A stretch of 64,000 nt of DNA from an uncultured Aquimarina sp. (GTDB taxonomy: Bacteria > Bacteroidota > Bacteroidia > Flavobacteriales > Flavobacteriaceae): NCBI RefSeq assembly GCF_947495315.1, contig NZ_CANLYD010000001.1:310001-374000 (forward strand), in the 5' to 3' direction. A model generated the notes under the pieces. The model made no database searches. It was not told the origin of the DNA and was given only the letters and a program-made list of their open reading frames with translations. Below, piece after piece: positions 33,233-41,277 of the stretch (the stretch's first letter is position 1; every line of letters starts with the position of its first letter). The translations under genes were made by a program, and so were the position numbers.

Positions 33233-35050
33233 TTATTTTTTGATTATTTTTCTGGTATAATATGTTGAGTCAGTTTCTATAACTACAAAGTACATTCCAT
33301 TACTCAAATTACTCATATCTACAGAATATTTTTCATTAATGGAATCATCTATTTTGACATGGAATTGAGATCCTATACTGGAAATAAGTGAAATGTTTTT
33401 TATATTTTCTTTTGTGCTGATAACTATTTTTGAGGTCGTAGGATTTGGAAGAATAGTGAAATCATTATATTGAAATGTGTCATTGGATAAAGTAGCCGTG
33501 TCAAAAGAGAATCCTGTTGCTGTATCAGTAGCTATGGCATTAGCATTAGAATCCTGATATGCTAATGTTATATCGTAAATACCATCTGCTAAACTGTTTG
33601 AGCTAGCGACAAGAATTTCTGGAGTTGACGCAAAATTTAACCCGTCAATGTTTCCACTAAAAGAAGTTGCATCAGATAGTGTTAAAACAGTATCATTATT
33701 ACTAGCATCTGTAAAAGTTAATGTAACAGAGCCTGCAAGTGGTGTTTCTGGAAGTGTATATTGTAAATCTATTAGAGAACTACCCGGTGTGGTAGAAGCG
33801 TTATCCGCAGGACTAATAAGCACTGGAGGTAAGGTAACAACATCACCAAAAGAGAATCCTGTAGCTGTATCAGTAGCTATGGCATTAGCATTGGAATCCT
33901 GATATGCTAATGTTATATCGTAAATACCATCTGCTAAACTGTTTGAGCTAGCGACAAGAATTTCTGGAGTTGACGCAAAATTTAACCCGTCAATGGTTCC
34001 ACTAAAAGAAGTTGCATCAGATAGTGTTAAAACAGTATCATTATTACTAGCATCTGTAAAAGTTAATGTAACAGAGCCTGCAAGCGGTGTTTCTGGAAGT
34101 GTATATTGTAAGTCTATTAGAGAACTACCCGGTGTGGTAGAAGCGTTATCCGCAGGACTAATAAGCACTGGAGGTAAGGTAACAACATCACCAAAAGAGA
34201 ATCCTGTAGCTGTATCAGTAGCTATGGCATTAGCATTGGAATCCTGATATGCTAATGTTATATCGTAAATACCATCTGCTAAACTGTTTGAGCTAGCGAC
34301 AAGAATTTCTGGAGTTGAGGCAAAATTTAACCCGTCAATGTTTCCACTAAAAGAAGTTGCATCAGATAGTGTTAAAACAGTATCATTATTACTAGCATCT
34401 GTAAAAGTTAATGTAACAGAGCCAGAAAGTGGTGTTTCTGGAAGTGTATATTGTAAATCTATTAGAGAACTACCCGGTGTGGTAGAAGCGTTATCCGAGG
34501 GACTAATAAGTACTGGAGGTAAGGTAACGGAATCATAAGTAATATTAGTATTAATACCACTAAGAAAAGGATTCCCTGTTGTATCTAAATACCCTAATTG
34601 TACAGAATAGGTACCATCCGGCAAAAAAGAAGAATTACTAGAGGCAACAGAAGGACTGTTTATGATATCAGAAACATCAAGAGTTGTACTGTGTTGCCCC
34701 GCATTTTCAAAGGTGTTATCAAAGGTAACTACGACTGTCATTGAACCTATAAATGTTAACGTTACGCTTCCTGACATTGCATTTAAGGGTAATGTAAAAT
34801 CTACAAAAATATCATTAGCAGTAGAGAAATTGGAAGGGGGGGAATTAAGGGTCGGAGTACTTAAAGCCATTGAAGTACTAAGATAAACAGGATTGAAAGA
34901 GATATGTTCAAAACTATTTACTTCTCCCGATGTGTTGTAACTTCTACCCAGAGGATTACGATAGTCATGTGCTTGAGTAAAAAACCAAGAAAATAAGATC
35001 ATAGAAAAAGTAACTATTTTTTTCCATTTAAAAGTGTAGTGTTTTTTCAT
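33233..35050 (-). CDS. Secreted repeat protein with type IX secretion C-terminal domain
   Basis: The 605-aa protein begins with a signal peptide (FSMILFSWFFTQA). It contains three successive ~115-residue Ig/fibronectin-like repeats (VTLPPVLISPADNASTTPGS ... DTATGFSFGD) and closes with a type A T9SS sorting domain (NDFTILPNPTTSKIVISTKE ... LSNGMYFVVIETD, YTRKIIKK). It is expected to be exported by the type IX system and attached to or released from the surface. The repeats are nearly identical at DNA level. Adhesion is a plausible role by analogy only. Confidence 0.85.
   Translation of the reverse strand: MKKHYTFKWKKIVTFSMILFSWFFTQAHDYRNPLGRSYNTSGEVNSFEHISFNPVYLSTSMALSTPTLNSPPSNFSTANDIFVDFTLPLNAMSGSVTLTFIGSMTVVVTFDNTFENAGQHSTTLDVSDIINSPSVASSNSSFLPDGTYSVQLGYLDTTGNPFLSGINTNITYDSVTLPPVLISPSDNASTTPGSSLIDLQYTLPETPLSGSVTLTFTDASNNDTVLTLSDATSFSGNIDGLNFASTPEILVASSNSLADGIYDITLAYQDSNANAIATDTATGFSFGDVVTLPPVLISPADNASTTPGSSLIDLQYTLPETPLAGSVTLTFTDASNNDTVLTLSDATSFSGTIDGLNFASTPEILVASSNSLADGIYDITLAYQDSNANAIATDTATGFSFGDVVTLPPVLISPADNASTTPGSSLIDLQYTLPETPLAGSVTLTFTDASNNDTVLTLSDATSFSGNIDGLNFASTPEILVASSNSLADGIYDITLAYQDSNANAIATDTATGFSFDTATLSNDTFQYNDFTILPNPTTSKIVISTKENIKNISLISSIGSQFHVKIDDSINEKYSVDMSNLSNGMYFVVIETDSTYYTRKIIKK
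33500..34534. repeat. Three 345-bp tandem repeats within the T9SS cargo gene
   Basis: The same segments recur at intervals of exactly 345 bp (for example near 33648, 33993 and 34338), with only a few base changes between copies. Each unit codes for one ~115-aa domain in frame. This is recent tandem amplification, so repeat number may vary between strains. Confidence 0.92.
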
Positions 35051-35273
35051 TTAGAATTATTTTTTATGGTTTATAAGACTTACTACAAGTGTCGAAAAAA
35101 GGCAATTATACTTATATCATTATACCTCTCTGTTTATTTTTATTTTTTATTCAATTTATAAAAATATAGTGTATTGGCAAAAATTAAAAGACCTTATGAT
35201 CAAGTATTAAACATTTTGCTTCGATCAAATATATAGTTTTACAGAATGTGTTTTTAACCATTTTACTTCTCAT

Positions 35274-35443
35274 TCAAACCTCACACAAACCCTTAGCAAA
35301 TTCTTCTTCAAAACGGGTTCGATTTTTGAATTTCGCCTGCGTTTAGCATTTCAGATTTCACAAGCATTATTAGTTTTTACTCCAGCTTCTGGTGTTAGTG
35401 CTTCTAGTGTGTTTACTTTTGCGTCATAATGTTCTTTTGACAT
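35274..35443 (-). pseudogene. Small decayed gene with two frameshifts
   Basis: ATG at 35443 begins MSKEHYDAKVNTLEALTPEA and reaches a stop at 35353-35351. Shifting frame gives SEMLN, then a second shift gives AKFKNRTRFEEEFAKGLCEV, ending at 35276-35274. The three pieces read as one small acidic protein of about 55 residues. Either a short 30-aa product remains or the gene is dead. The family is not recognised. Confidence 0.4.
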
Positions 35444-35630
35444 ACTTTTTTTATTTTAATCGTTATCGCAGTACTCATTACTGCTTCCATTGGTATTGTG
35501 TCAAAAGAGCAAAAATATGTTACCAGTGGCTTGGGATGTTTTTGGGAAAAATGTTCTTACAGTTGACATAATTAAAAGAATAATCAAACTTTTCGTCGCG
35601 GGAAAATATCGCTACGTCGAAATAGTAGCC

Positions 35631-35658
35631 TTGTTAGGGTTTGTGAACGTTATTTTTG
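35631..35658 (+). promoter_or_regulatory. Bacteroidetes-type promoter of the second TssD module
   Basis: TTG (35631-35633) and TATTTTTG (35651-35658), again with 17 bp between them, lie 36 bp before the ATG at 35695. About 140 bp of upstream DNA is shared with the first module (roughly 26690-26832 against 35550-35694), so the promoter was duplicated together with the gene. Confidence 0.7.
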
Positions 35659-35694
35659 ATATTTTCATCTCCAGAATACCAAATTATCACGCCT

Positions 35695-36390
35695 ATGGCC
35701 TTTCAGGCAAAACTATTTATTAATGACGAAGAACGAAACGTGCTGGATAGTACGTTTTTGTACCAACAACTGATCGATAGCAATGGTCGCCCTAAAACGA
35801 GTATACAGGGTGGCAAAATCAGTTTACTTATAGAATCCACTAAGAACGATGAATTGTTCTATGACTGGATGTTTTCTACCCATACAATGTACAATGGATA
35901 TGTTCGTTTTTATAAACGAGATGGATACAGCAAGCTGTTTGATTTTGAGTTTGCCAATTGTCATTGTGTTCACTTACAAGAGAAGTTTAATGCAGAAGGT
36001 AACAGTCCGTTAAAAATGGAATTGCTACTCTCTCCCGGTATACAGCGAGTACGCGGGCAGATTTTTGAAAAAAAATGGAATCCCAGCAATCCTTTCGAAG
36101 ATGCTGTTCCTGTTACGGAGCGGGAGGACCCAAAAAAGGTGACGGACTATTATTTAACAGATGATCAAGGAAATCAAATTGATGATTATGAAACCGGGCA
36201 AATAATAACCTTACACATAGAAACTCTTAATCGTATCGGGGATAAAATAACAATTAATATTCAAGACAAAGAGCACGATTTTAAATACAAAGGCAATGTT
36301 CTTACTAATGACACTATAAAAGATTTTATAATAGGTAGTGACTTAGAAACGATAGAATTAGAAGTAATGGACCAACAAGAACCAGCTTAA
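35695..36390 (+). CDS. tssD: Type VI secretion tube protein TssD (Hcp) with C-terminal extension, copy 2
   Basis: The core (MAFQAKLFINDEERNVLDST to LLLSPGIQRVRG) is almost identical to the first copy at both protein and DNA level. After VTERED the extension diverges strongly (VTDYYLTDDQGNQIDDYETG ...) while keeping a common pattern (GQ...L, N..G, G..L.N, SDL..IEL) that suggests an Ig-like domain. Sharp divergence after a shared core is typical of Hcp proteins tuned to different cargoes. The next gene begins 10 bp later. The start was chosen by alignment with copy 1. Confidence 0.9.
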   Translation: MAFQAKLFINDEERNVLDSTFLYQQLIDSNGRPKTSIQGGKISLLIESTKNDELFYDWMFSTHTMYNGYVRFYKRDGYSKLFDFEFANCHCVHLQEKFNAEGNSPLKMELLLSPGIQRVRGQIFEKKWNPSNPFEDAVPVTEREDPKKVTDYYLTDDQGNQIDDYETGQIITLHIETLNRIGDKITINIQDKEHDFKYKGNVLTNDTIKDFIIGSDLETIELEVMDQQEPA

Positions 36391-36400
36391 AACTGACATT

Positions 36401-37894
36401 ATGACCAAGTTTACGATATCTTTTGAAGACCGAGAAAGAAGAACTATAATTGCGAACTATATAAAACCTGAAATTATAAGAGGTTGGTGGAGTTATGATA
36501 AGGAAGGAGAAAAACTGTATAATTATAAGCAGCTTGATGAAAATAGTAACGAAGAAAAAGTTTCCATACCACTTGGAGAAACTATGTATTTTAACATTGA
36601 AGTAAAAGGTATTCTACCTGAAGAAGAATTGGAGTTTCAATTATTCGATTATGATGAATTGTTTTGGAGCAGTAAAGATGGAGATTTAGGAGATAATTTA
36701 GATCCTGACGATTCTAAATTTCCGAACGATCCAGTATTTGAAAAATCAAAAGTAAAACAAATAGGTAACAAACGAATTGCTACGATAGAAGTAAAACTAC
36801 AAGATAGTTGGGAACCTGTTATAGCAGATGATCACGATGGATATATGATGTCTAGAGATCAAACTATAGAATTATACTGGAAGATTCGTTATAAAAATGT
36901 TTCAGAAGAATTTCCAAAAGACAAAAATGATGATCGTTTACGAGTTGGTTATAATGAGCAAGATTTGTTTGTGAAACCAATGGTGCAAGGTAGTGGCCTC
37001 CCTGAATTTTATGATAATAAAGGTAAGCTAATCATTTTTGCTTTTAAAATGATGGATAAAGTTTCAAAAGCACTTAATCCAAACCCTTATCTTAGTAGCG
37101 TATTTGTAAGTACGGTCAGAATTACGGAAACTAGTGCCCTGACAGAAATAAATAAGGTTAAAAAAACACTGTTATATGAACGAGTTTCTTGGGATACCAA
37201 CGAAAGTGTCAGATTTGGTTATAAAAGTGTTCAGTCTAGTAACTATATTGTCAAAGGTACTGCTACTTTTGAAGATGTAACCCAATTTAATACGGAAAAA
37301 ACTAAAAAGTTTAGCGACTATTTTAATAGAAGAGATTTAAGGAATGGTTCTGATATCGCAATCAGAAAAGCTAGAGAAGTATTACGTATAATGGATTTTA
37401 TAAATGCATCGAAAACTGTTCATAGTATTTTTAAAGAGCCCGAAAACGGTTTACAAATTCCTAAGCCTTCATCTGTTGTAAGTGCTATGGGACTTTTAAA
37501 AGCTATTAGAGCTATTCCAGGATTTGGAGCTTTGAGCCCTTTATTTATGGTTGCCGATGTAATAGCCACAAAAGTGGTAAATGAAATTATTAATGAGTTT
37601 ACAGATGAAGCTAAGCTAGAATGGGAACATCGTAAGATGGCAGGATTAAATTCTGCATTAGCTTGGGTACAAACTAAAAATGCAGGAGCTAAAATGCTTA
37701 ATCTCGATTATATGGAGTTTGTAGGTCAATCTACTTTTGAAAAAATTATGAGAGGAGAGATTAATAAATTTAGCGAATGGGAAAATGCAGAAGAAGACTA
37801 TAGCTCGAATACTTATACTATTTTTTACTACGTAAAAGAAGAAAATGGCAAAGTAAAATATCTAATAGACTCAATATTTTTAAGGAATGAATAA
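36401..37894 (+). CDS. Putative type VI effector of unrecognised family, 497 aa
   Basis: The first ~200 residues are strand-rich and hydrophilic (RGWWSYDKEGEKLYNYKQLD ... VPLGETMYF-type), perhaps an adaptor for TssD. A hydrophobic, glycine-containing stretch at about 355-395 (VVSAMGLLKAIRAIPGFGAL, SPLFMVADVIATKVV) could insert in membranes, and the last 100 residues are charged. No signal peptide and no enzyme motif that I know are present. It occupies the effector slot directly after tssD and is followed by a lipoprotein overlapping its end by 8 bp. A membrane-active toxin is a fair hypothesis, not a finding. Confidence 0.65.
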   Translation: MTKFTISFEDRERRTIIANYIKPEIIRGWWSYDKEGEKLYNYKQLDENSNEEKVSIPLGETMYFNIEVKGILPEEELEFQLFDYDELFWSSKDGDLGDNLDPDDSKFPNDPVFEKSKVKQIGNKRIATIEVKLQDSWEPVIADDHDGYMMSRDQTIELYWKIRYKNVSEEFPKDKNDDRLRVGYNEQDLFVKPMVQGSGLPEFYDNKGKLIIFAFKMMDKVSKALNPNPYLSSVFVSTVRITETSALTEINKVKKTLLYERVSWDTNESVRFGYKSVQSSNYIVKGTATFEDVTQFNTEKTKKFSDYFNRRDLRNGSDIAIRKAREVLRIMDFINASKTVHSIFKEPENGLQIPKPSSVVSAMGLLKAIRAIPGFGALSPLFMVADVIATKVVNEIINEFTDEAKLEWEHRKMAGLNSALAWVQTKNAGAKMLNLDYMEFVGQSTFEKIMRGEINKFSEWENAEEDYSSNTYTIFYYVKEENGKVKYLIDSIFLRNE

Positions 37895-38486
37895 ATTAAT
37901 CATATTACTTTTTGTACCCGTTTTTTTTGCTTGTAGCCAAAAGTCGGAAAAAATAGAGGTTTCTTTCTTGGATAAAGAATCTTCTTTTGAATTTCTTTTT
38001 GATGATACCGACATTGAATATTATAGAGATAGTGTTCCAGTAAGAGTTATAATTAGGAGAGCCGTAGCTTTAAAAAAAAGTCAAACAAATAACGTACCTA
38101 GAGATATAATGTTTAGTATCGATACCTTATTTGGACAAACCGTTAACCAAGGTATCGGGTATGCAGTATTACCTTATAGAAATAATAAAAGAGTAAGAAT
38201 TCGAAACTTTGAATTCAAAACAAATGAGCCTTATGAATTTGATTTTAAAATAATTTATAATGCAATGATTCCTTTAAAACAAAAGAGTAGAATCATAAAT
38301 AGTTCAACAAAACAAGATTTTAATAGTGAATACGATCAAAATCTTTACTTATTAAATGAGCCTAAAAAGAATCAAAACCTTATTAATAAAATCATTCCAG
38401 ATAGTTTAAAAGGTTATTTAGCATTTAATATAGTAAATAAGGAAATAGAACATCAATTCTATCAGTATAAAAAAATTGACTTTTAA
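37887..38486 (+). CDS. Lipoprotein, likely immunity protein of the second module
   Basis: A lipoprotein signal (MNKLIILLFVPVFFAC, then SQKSEKIEV) leads into a 180-residue strand-rich domain without a known family. It overlaps the effector by 8 bp, so the two are translationally coupled. By analogy with the Tae4 module, a periplasmic lipoprotein in this slot is probably the immunity partner, which would mean that the effector acts in the periplasm or on the inner membrane from outside. Confidence 0.65.
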   Translation: MNKLIILLFVPVFFACSQKSEKIEVSFLDKESSFEFLFDDTDIEYYRDSVPVRVIIRRAVALKKSQTNNVPRDIMFSIDTLFGQTVNQGIGYAVLPYRNNKRVRIRNFEFKTNEPYEFDFKIIYNAMIPLKQKSRIINSSTKQDFNSEYDQNLYLLNEPKKNQNLINKIIPDSLKGYLAFNIVNKEIEHQFYQYKKIDF

Positions 38487-38801
38487 CCGCTTCGGAAAGT
38501 CTCAAGACTTCGCGAAATTTTAGGTATACAGATATCCTCAAAGTCAGGAAACTTTGCGGAGCAGGGTAAATGTTTTCCGGTGGGACATAGAAATGTGCAG
38601 GATTATACTCAGGGATTAATTTCGAATAGGCTTCTTGTAGTTTAGATCAATATTATTTTCTATTCATTAACGCCACTATTCTTAGAATAGTGAAAGCGGG
38701 GGATGTAATACACCAGACAGCAAAGTGTTTTACCATAGTTATAAAGTAAATAAGAAGTTTTCAGCTGTCGGTAGATAGAAGAACCTATAGAGTTCGATAT
38801 T
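38487..38801. other. Intergenic region, no gene seen
   Basis: A short hairpin (AAGTCTCAAGACTT, 38497-38510) lies 11 bp after the stop of the lipoprotein and may end the module's transcript. The remainder shows no open frame or recognisable repeat. Confidence 0.4.
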
Positions 38802-40313
38802 TTAATTTCTTATATAGCTAACATACACAATTGGGGTGAATCCTGAGTCCAAAGCTTTTTTTCTCCAATCTGTTAACTTCATTAAGAAAATGATTGAATT
38901 AATATCAGATAATCTATTTAAATCGGTTACGCGCTTAACTATAATCCATAAACAAATTTTTTGCACAGAAATACTCTGATTATCTTCAATCTCAATTTTA
39001 CTTTCATTATTTTTTAATAGCAAAATTGTATTAATAGCTTGGTCAATTACGTACCCCAACTTTTGTGGTGTTCCCTTTTTTACAAAGAACAAGGTTTCAT
39101 CTTTGTAAAGATCCATTTTCTCTACTTTAAACCTATTTGCCAATACAACCAAATCTTTATCTAGGTTTATGTAATCGTCGTGCTGCGCTCTATTATTATT
39201 AAAAGTATTTTCAGATATTCCGGAAGTTATATTGAACTCAGGCTTGAAATGACAATCTATTAACTCAACTTCACGCTCAAGGAACTCTATATATGATTTA
39301 TTAAATTTATGCCATTTACCATCAATCAAACAATATCTATCTGTGTCTACATAGTCTAGAATACTTCTAACAGGTTTAGAAAATCCCCTGCCTTCTTCTC
39401 TATCCACTTTAACCATCACTTCATTTACATCTGTCAAATTTTGATGAGTCATATACTCAGCTAAGGAATCTAGAGACAGTTCGATAAAAGTAGATATAGT
39501 TTGTCCTTGAGAGTTCTTCTGATAATAACGATATTGAGAACCATCCGAAAATATAAAGTCTATCCCGGAAACAGTAAATTCCTGAGTTTCGATGTCAGCT
39601 TCCTCCTGTACTTGTAAAATAGCATTTGTCAATCTATCGTCTAATGTTTGAATTAACTGATCATCTTTAATCAAATCTGCTTTAGGTATTTGAATTATAG
39701 GTGGTTCTAAAAGTTTTGATTCAATTTGAAATATTTTTTCAGGTAGTTGAATAGGTGAAATTTCCAGTTTAAGTTGAACAGAAGTTCCAAAACTGGCAAC
39801 TTTACCCCAAAGCTCTTCATTGATAGTTGCAGCTTTTATGTAGTGCATAGATTCCCCAGTATCATAAGTGAAAATTGTCTCACTTTGATAGGAGGTTATT
39901 GACTGATTTTTTTGGCTTTTGTAATATTTAGAGTTCTTGATCTTGAGATTTTGCTCATCAACAATCCTCTCTGCCAGCTTCATTCCGAACTCTGTGTCAC
40001 AAAATTGCCTAAGATAAAAGTGTGATTTACCCAAACTTATAGCATAACAAATTTGACTAGACTCATTAAAAATCAGTAAGGTTCCGAAATACATTTGATT
40101 TTTAGGAATTTCCTCTGGGTTACCTAAAAAATCAGTGTAAAGCTCTGTCCACCAGATATCAATTTCATCAGGTTGAGACGAATAGTAGAAACTCATTTGA
40201 TATTCTCCTGACTCTATGTTCCCTGCTTCTTCCAATCCAACATTTTCTAACTTCGTTATTAGTCCTTCTTTATTTACATAAGGAATTCGATATATATTAT
40301 ATTTATTTGCCAT
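38802..40313 (-). CDS. TIGR04141/DUF6119-family sporadically distributed protein
   Basis: The 503-aa cytoplasmic protein shows the family's N-terminal signature: a WWTELYTDFLG stretch, then LLIFNESSQICYAISLGKSH, FYLRQFCDTEFGMKLAERIV, and NSKYYKSQKNQSITSYQ. The rest is mixed alpha/beta with YCLIDGKWHKFNKSYIEFLE towards the C-terminus, as in relatives. Function is not established; members are scattered over bacteria and often occur near defence genes. A Cas2-like gene on the same strand lies 196 bp upstream, suggesting a two-gene system. Confidence 0.8.
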   Translation of the reverse strand: MANKYNIYRIPYVNKEGLITKLENVGLEEAGNIESGEYQMSFYYSSQPDEIDIWWTELYTDFLGNPEEIPKNQMYFGTLLIFNESSQICYAISLGKSHFYLRQFCDTEFGMKLAERIVDEQNLKIKNSKYYKSQKNQSITSYQSETIFTYDTGESMHYIKAATINEELWGKVASFGTSVQLKLEISPIQLPEKIFQIESKLLEPPIIQIPKADLIKDDQLIQTLDDRLTNAILQVQEEADIETQEFTVSGIDFIFSDGSQYRYYQKNSQGQTISTFIELSLDSLAEYMTHQNLTDVNEVMVKVDREEGRGFSKPVRSILDYVDTDRYCLIDGKWHKFNKSYIEFLEREVELIDCHFKPEFNITSGISENTFNNNRAQHDDYINLDKDLVVLANRFKVEKMDLYKDETLFFVKKGTPQKLGYVIDQAINTILLLKNNESKIEIEDNQSISVQKICLWIIVKRVTDLNRLSDINSIIFLMKLTDWRKKALDSGFTPIVYVSYIRN

Positions 40314-40509
40314 TCTAATTATAATTTTACTGGTTTAAATGATGATTCTTCTTATATAAAAAAGTGAAGTTTTGATTGTTTTTCACTGGCATTACACAAA
40401 AGATTAATTATTGATATATACTAAACTGTAATTTTCGTATGTTATAAACAAAGCTATTATTGATATCAAATTTTCTTCACGTAGGACGACAATTGTTTTC
40501 GTAATATTT

Positions 40510-40761
40510 TTACTTTAAATCATTAGGACTACTATCAGTTTTAAATGTAGCCCATGAATTCGATTCATCAATGAGAATCCCATCATCTTCGTCAATAAAA
40601 GACCTAAAATAATCTCTTAATTTAGTAGCTGAGGTATTTATCCTGTTAAAACACCAGGTGGATTCTAATACTTTTACAGCGTTAAAATTTTCAAGTTCAT
40701 CGTAAAGCTTTTGATAATCCTTGCTTTTTCTTAAGTCGTAGGTCAAAAAATAAAGTGCCAT
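40510..40761 (-). CDS. Cas2-like small protein
   Basis: The 83-aa protein begins MALYFLTYDLRKSKDYQKLY, the beta1-alpha1 element of the Cas2/VapD ferredoxin-like fold, with an acidic residue after the first strand (YD). It then has VLESTWCFNRINTSATKLRD, typical of the small Cas2-like proteins that annotators call 'SinR family'. No cas1 or CRISPR array is present in the window, so it is not part of a CRISPR system here. Its same-strand neighbour is a TIGR04141 gene. Confidence 0.75.
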   Translation of the reverse strand: MALYFLTYDLRKSKDYQKLYDELENFNAVKVLESTWCFNRINTSATKLRDYFRSFIDEDDGILIDESNSWATFKTDSSPNDLK

Positions 40762-41277
40762 AATGTTAATTTTAAATTGTTTTCATTTTGAATTTTTCAC
40801 TAAAATAATATAAGGTAATCAACTGCAATATCTCTAGCATATCAGAAACAAAGTTACCATAGGATCCTGCGTCTTCTTTACGGAAAACCACAATCGTTGC
40901 GTTATTTTTTTATTTTGTAATAAAGGGTAAAATGGTGGGGTAAGACCTCTAAACTAAGAAATTATTCTGTAAGTTAAAAACGTGATTCATTAAAAAAATA
41001 ATGGGAGTATTCCCTTTTTTAAGAGCTTATTCCTTGTGGTTGCTGATAAAATAGGGTGGAGAAGTGGTGGGGAAAATTTGTTGTTTTTTTCTTCGTTTAC
41101 ACTGAGCGTAGTCGAAGTGTACTTAATAAGGTCTCTCCAAAAAGAGTAAAAACATTGAAGGACTTGAGGTGAGATATGTCTTGTGTGTGTTTCTTCCATA
41201 CATTATGTCTCAAGTCCCTTCTGCAAATCCTATTGCGCAAAAGACTTGAGACTAATTAACAATACTTTCGATCTACT
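40762..41277. other. Intergenic region with a REP-like hairpin and a second inverted repeat
   Basis: TACACT...AGTGTA (41098-41121) encloses the 12-nt core GAGCGTAGTCGA, the complement of the REP-like core found elsewhere. GTCTCAAGTC (41207-41216) pairs with GACTTGAGAC (41243-41252) 25 bp beyond the NRPS-like gene's stop and may help to end that transcript. A 69-codon minus-strand frame here crosses both repeats and is not believed to be a gene. Confidence 0.6.

Noticed and set aside
33648..34538. Three nearly identical plus-strand frames spaced 345 bp apart
   Set aside because: Antisense shadows of the tandem repeats in the T9SS cargo gene.
40510..40761. Cas2-like gene as evidence of a CRISPR-Cas locus
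   Set aside because: No cas1, effector cas gene or repeat-spacer array is visible in the window.
40990..41199. 69-codon minus-strand frame
   Set aside because: It crosses a REP-like hairpin and has no plausible protein character.
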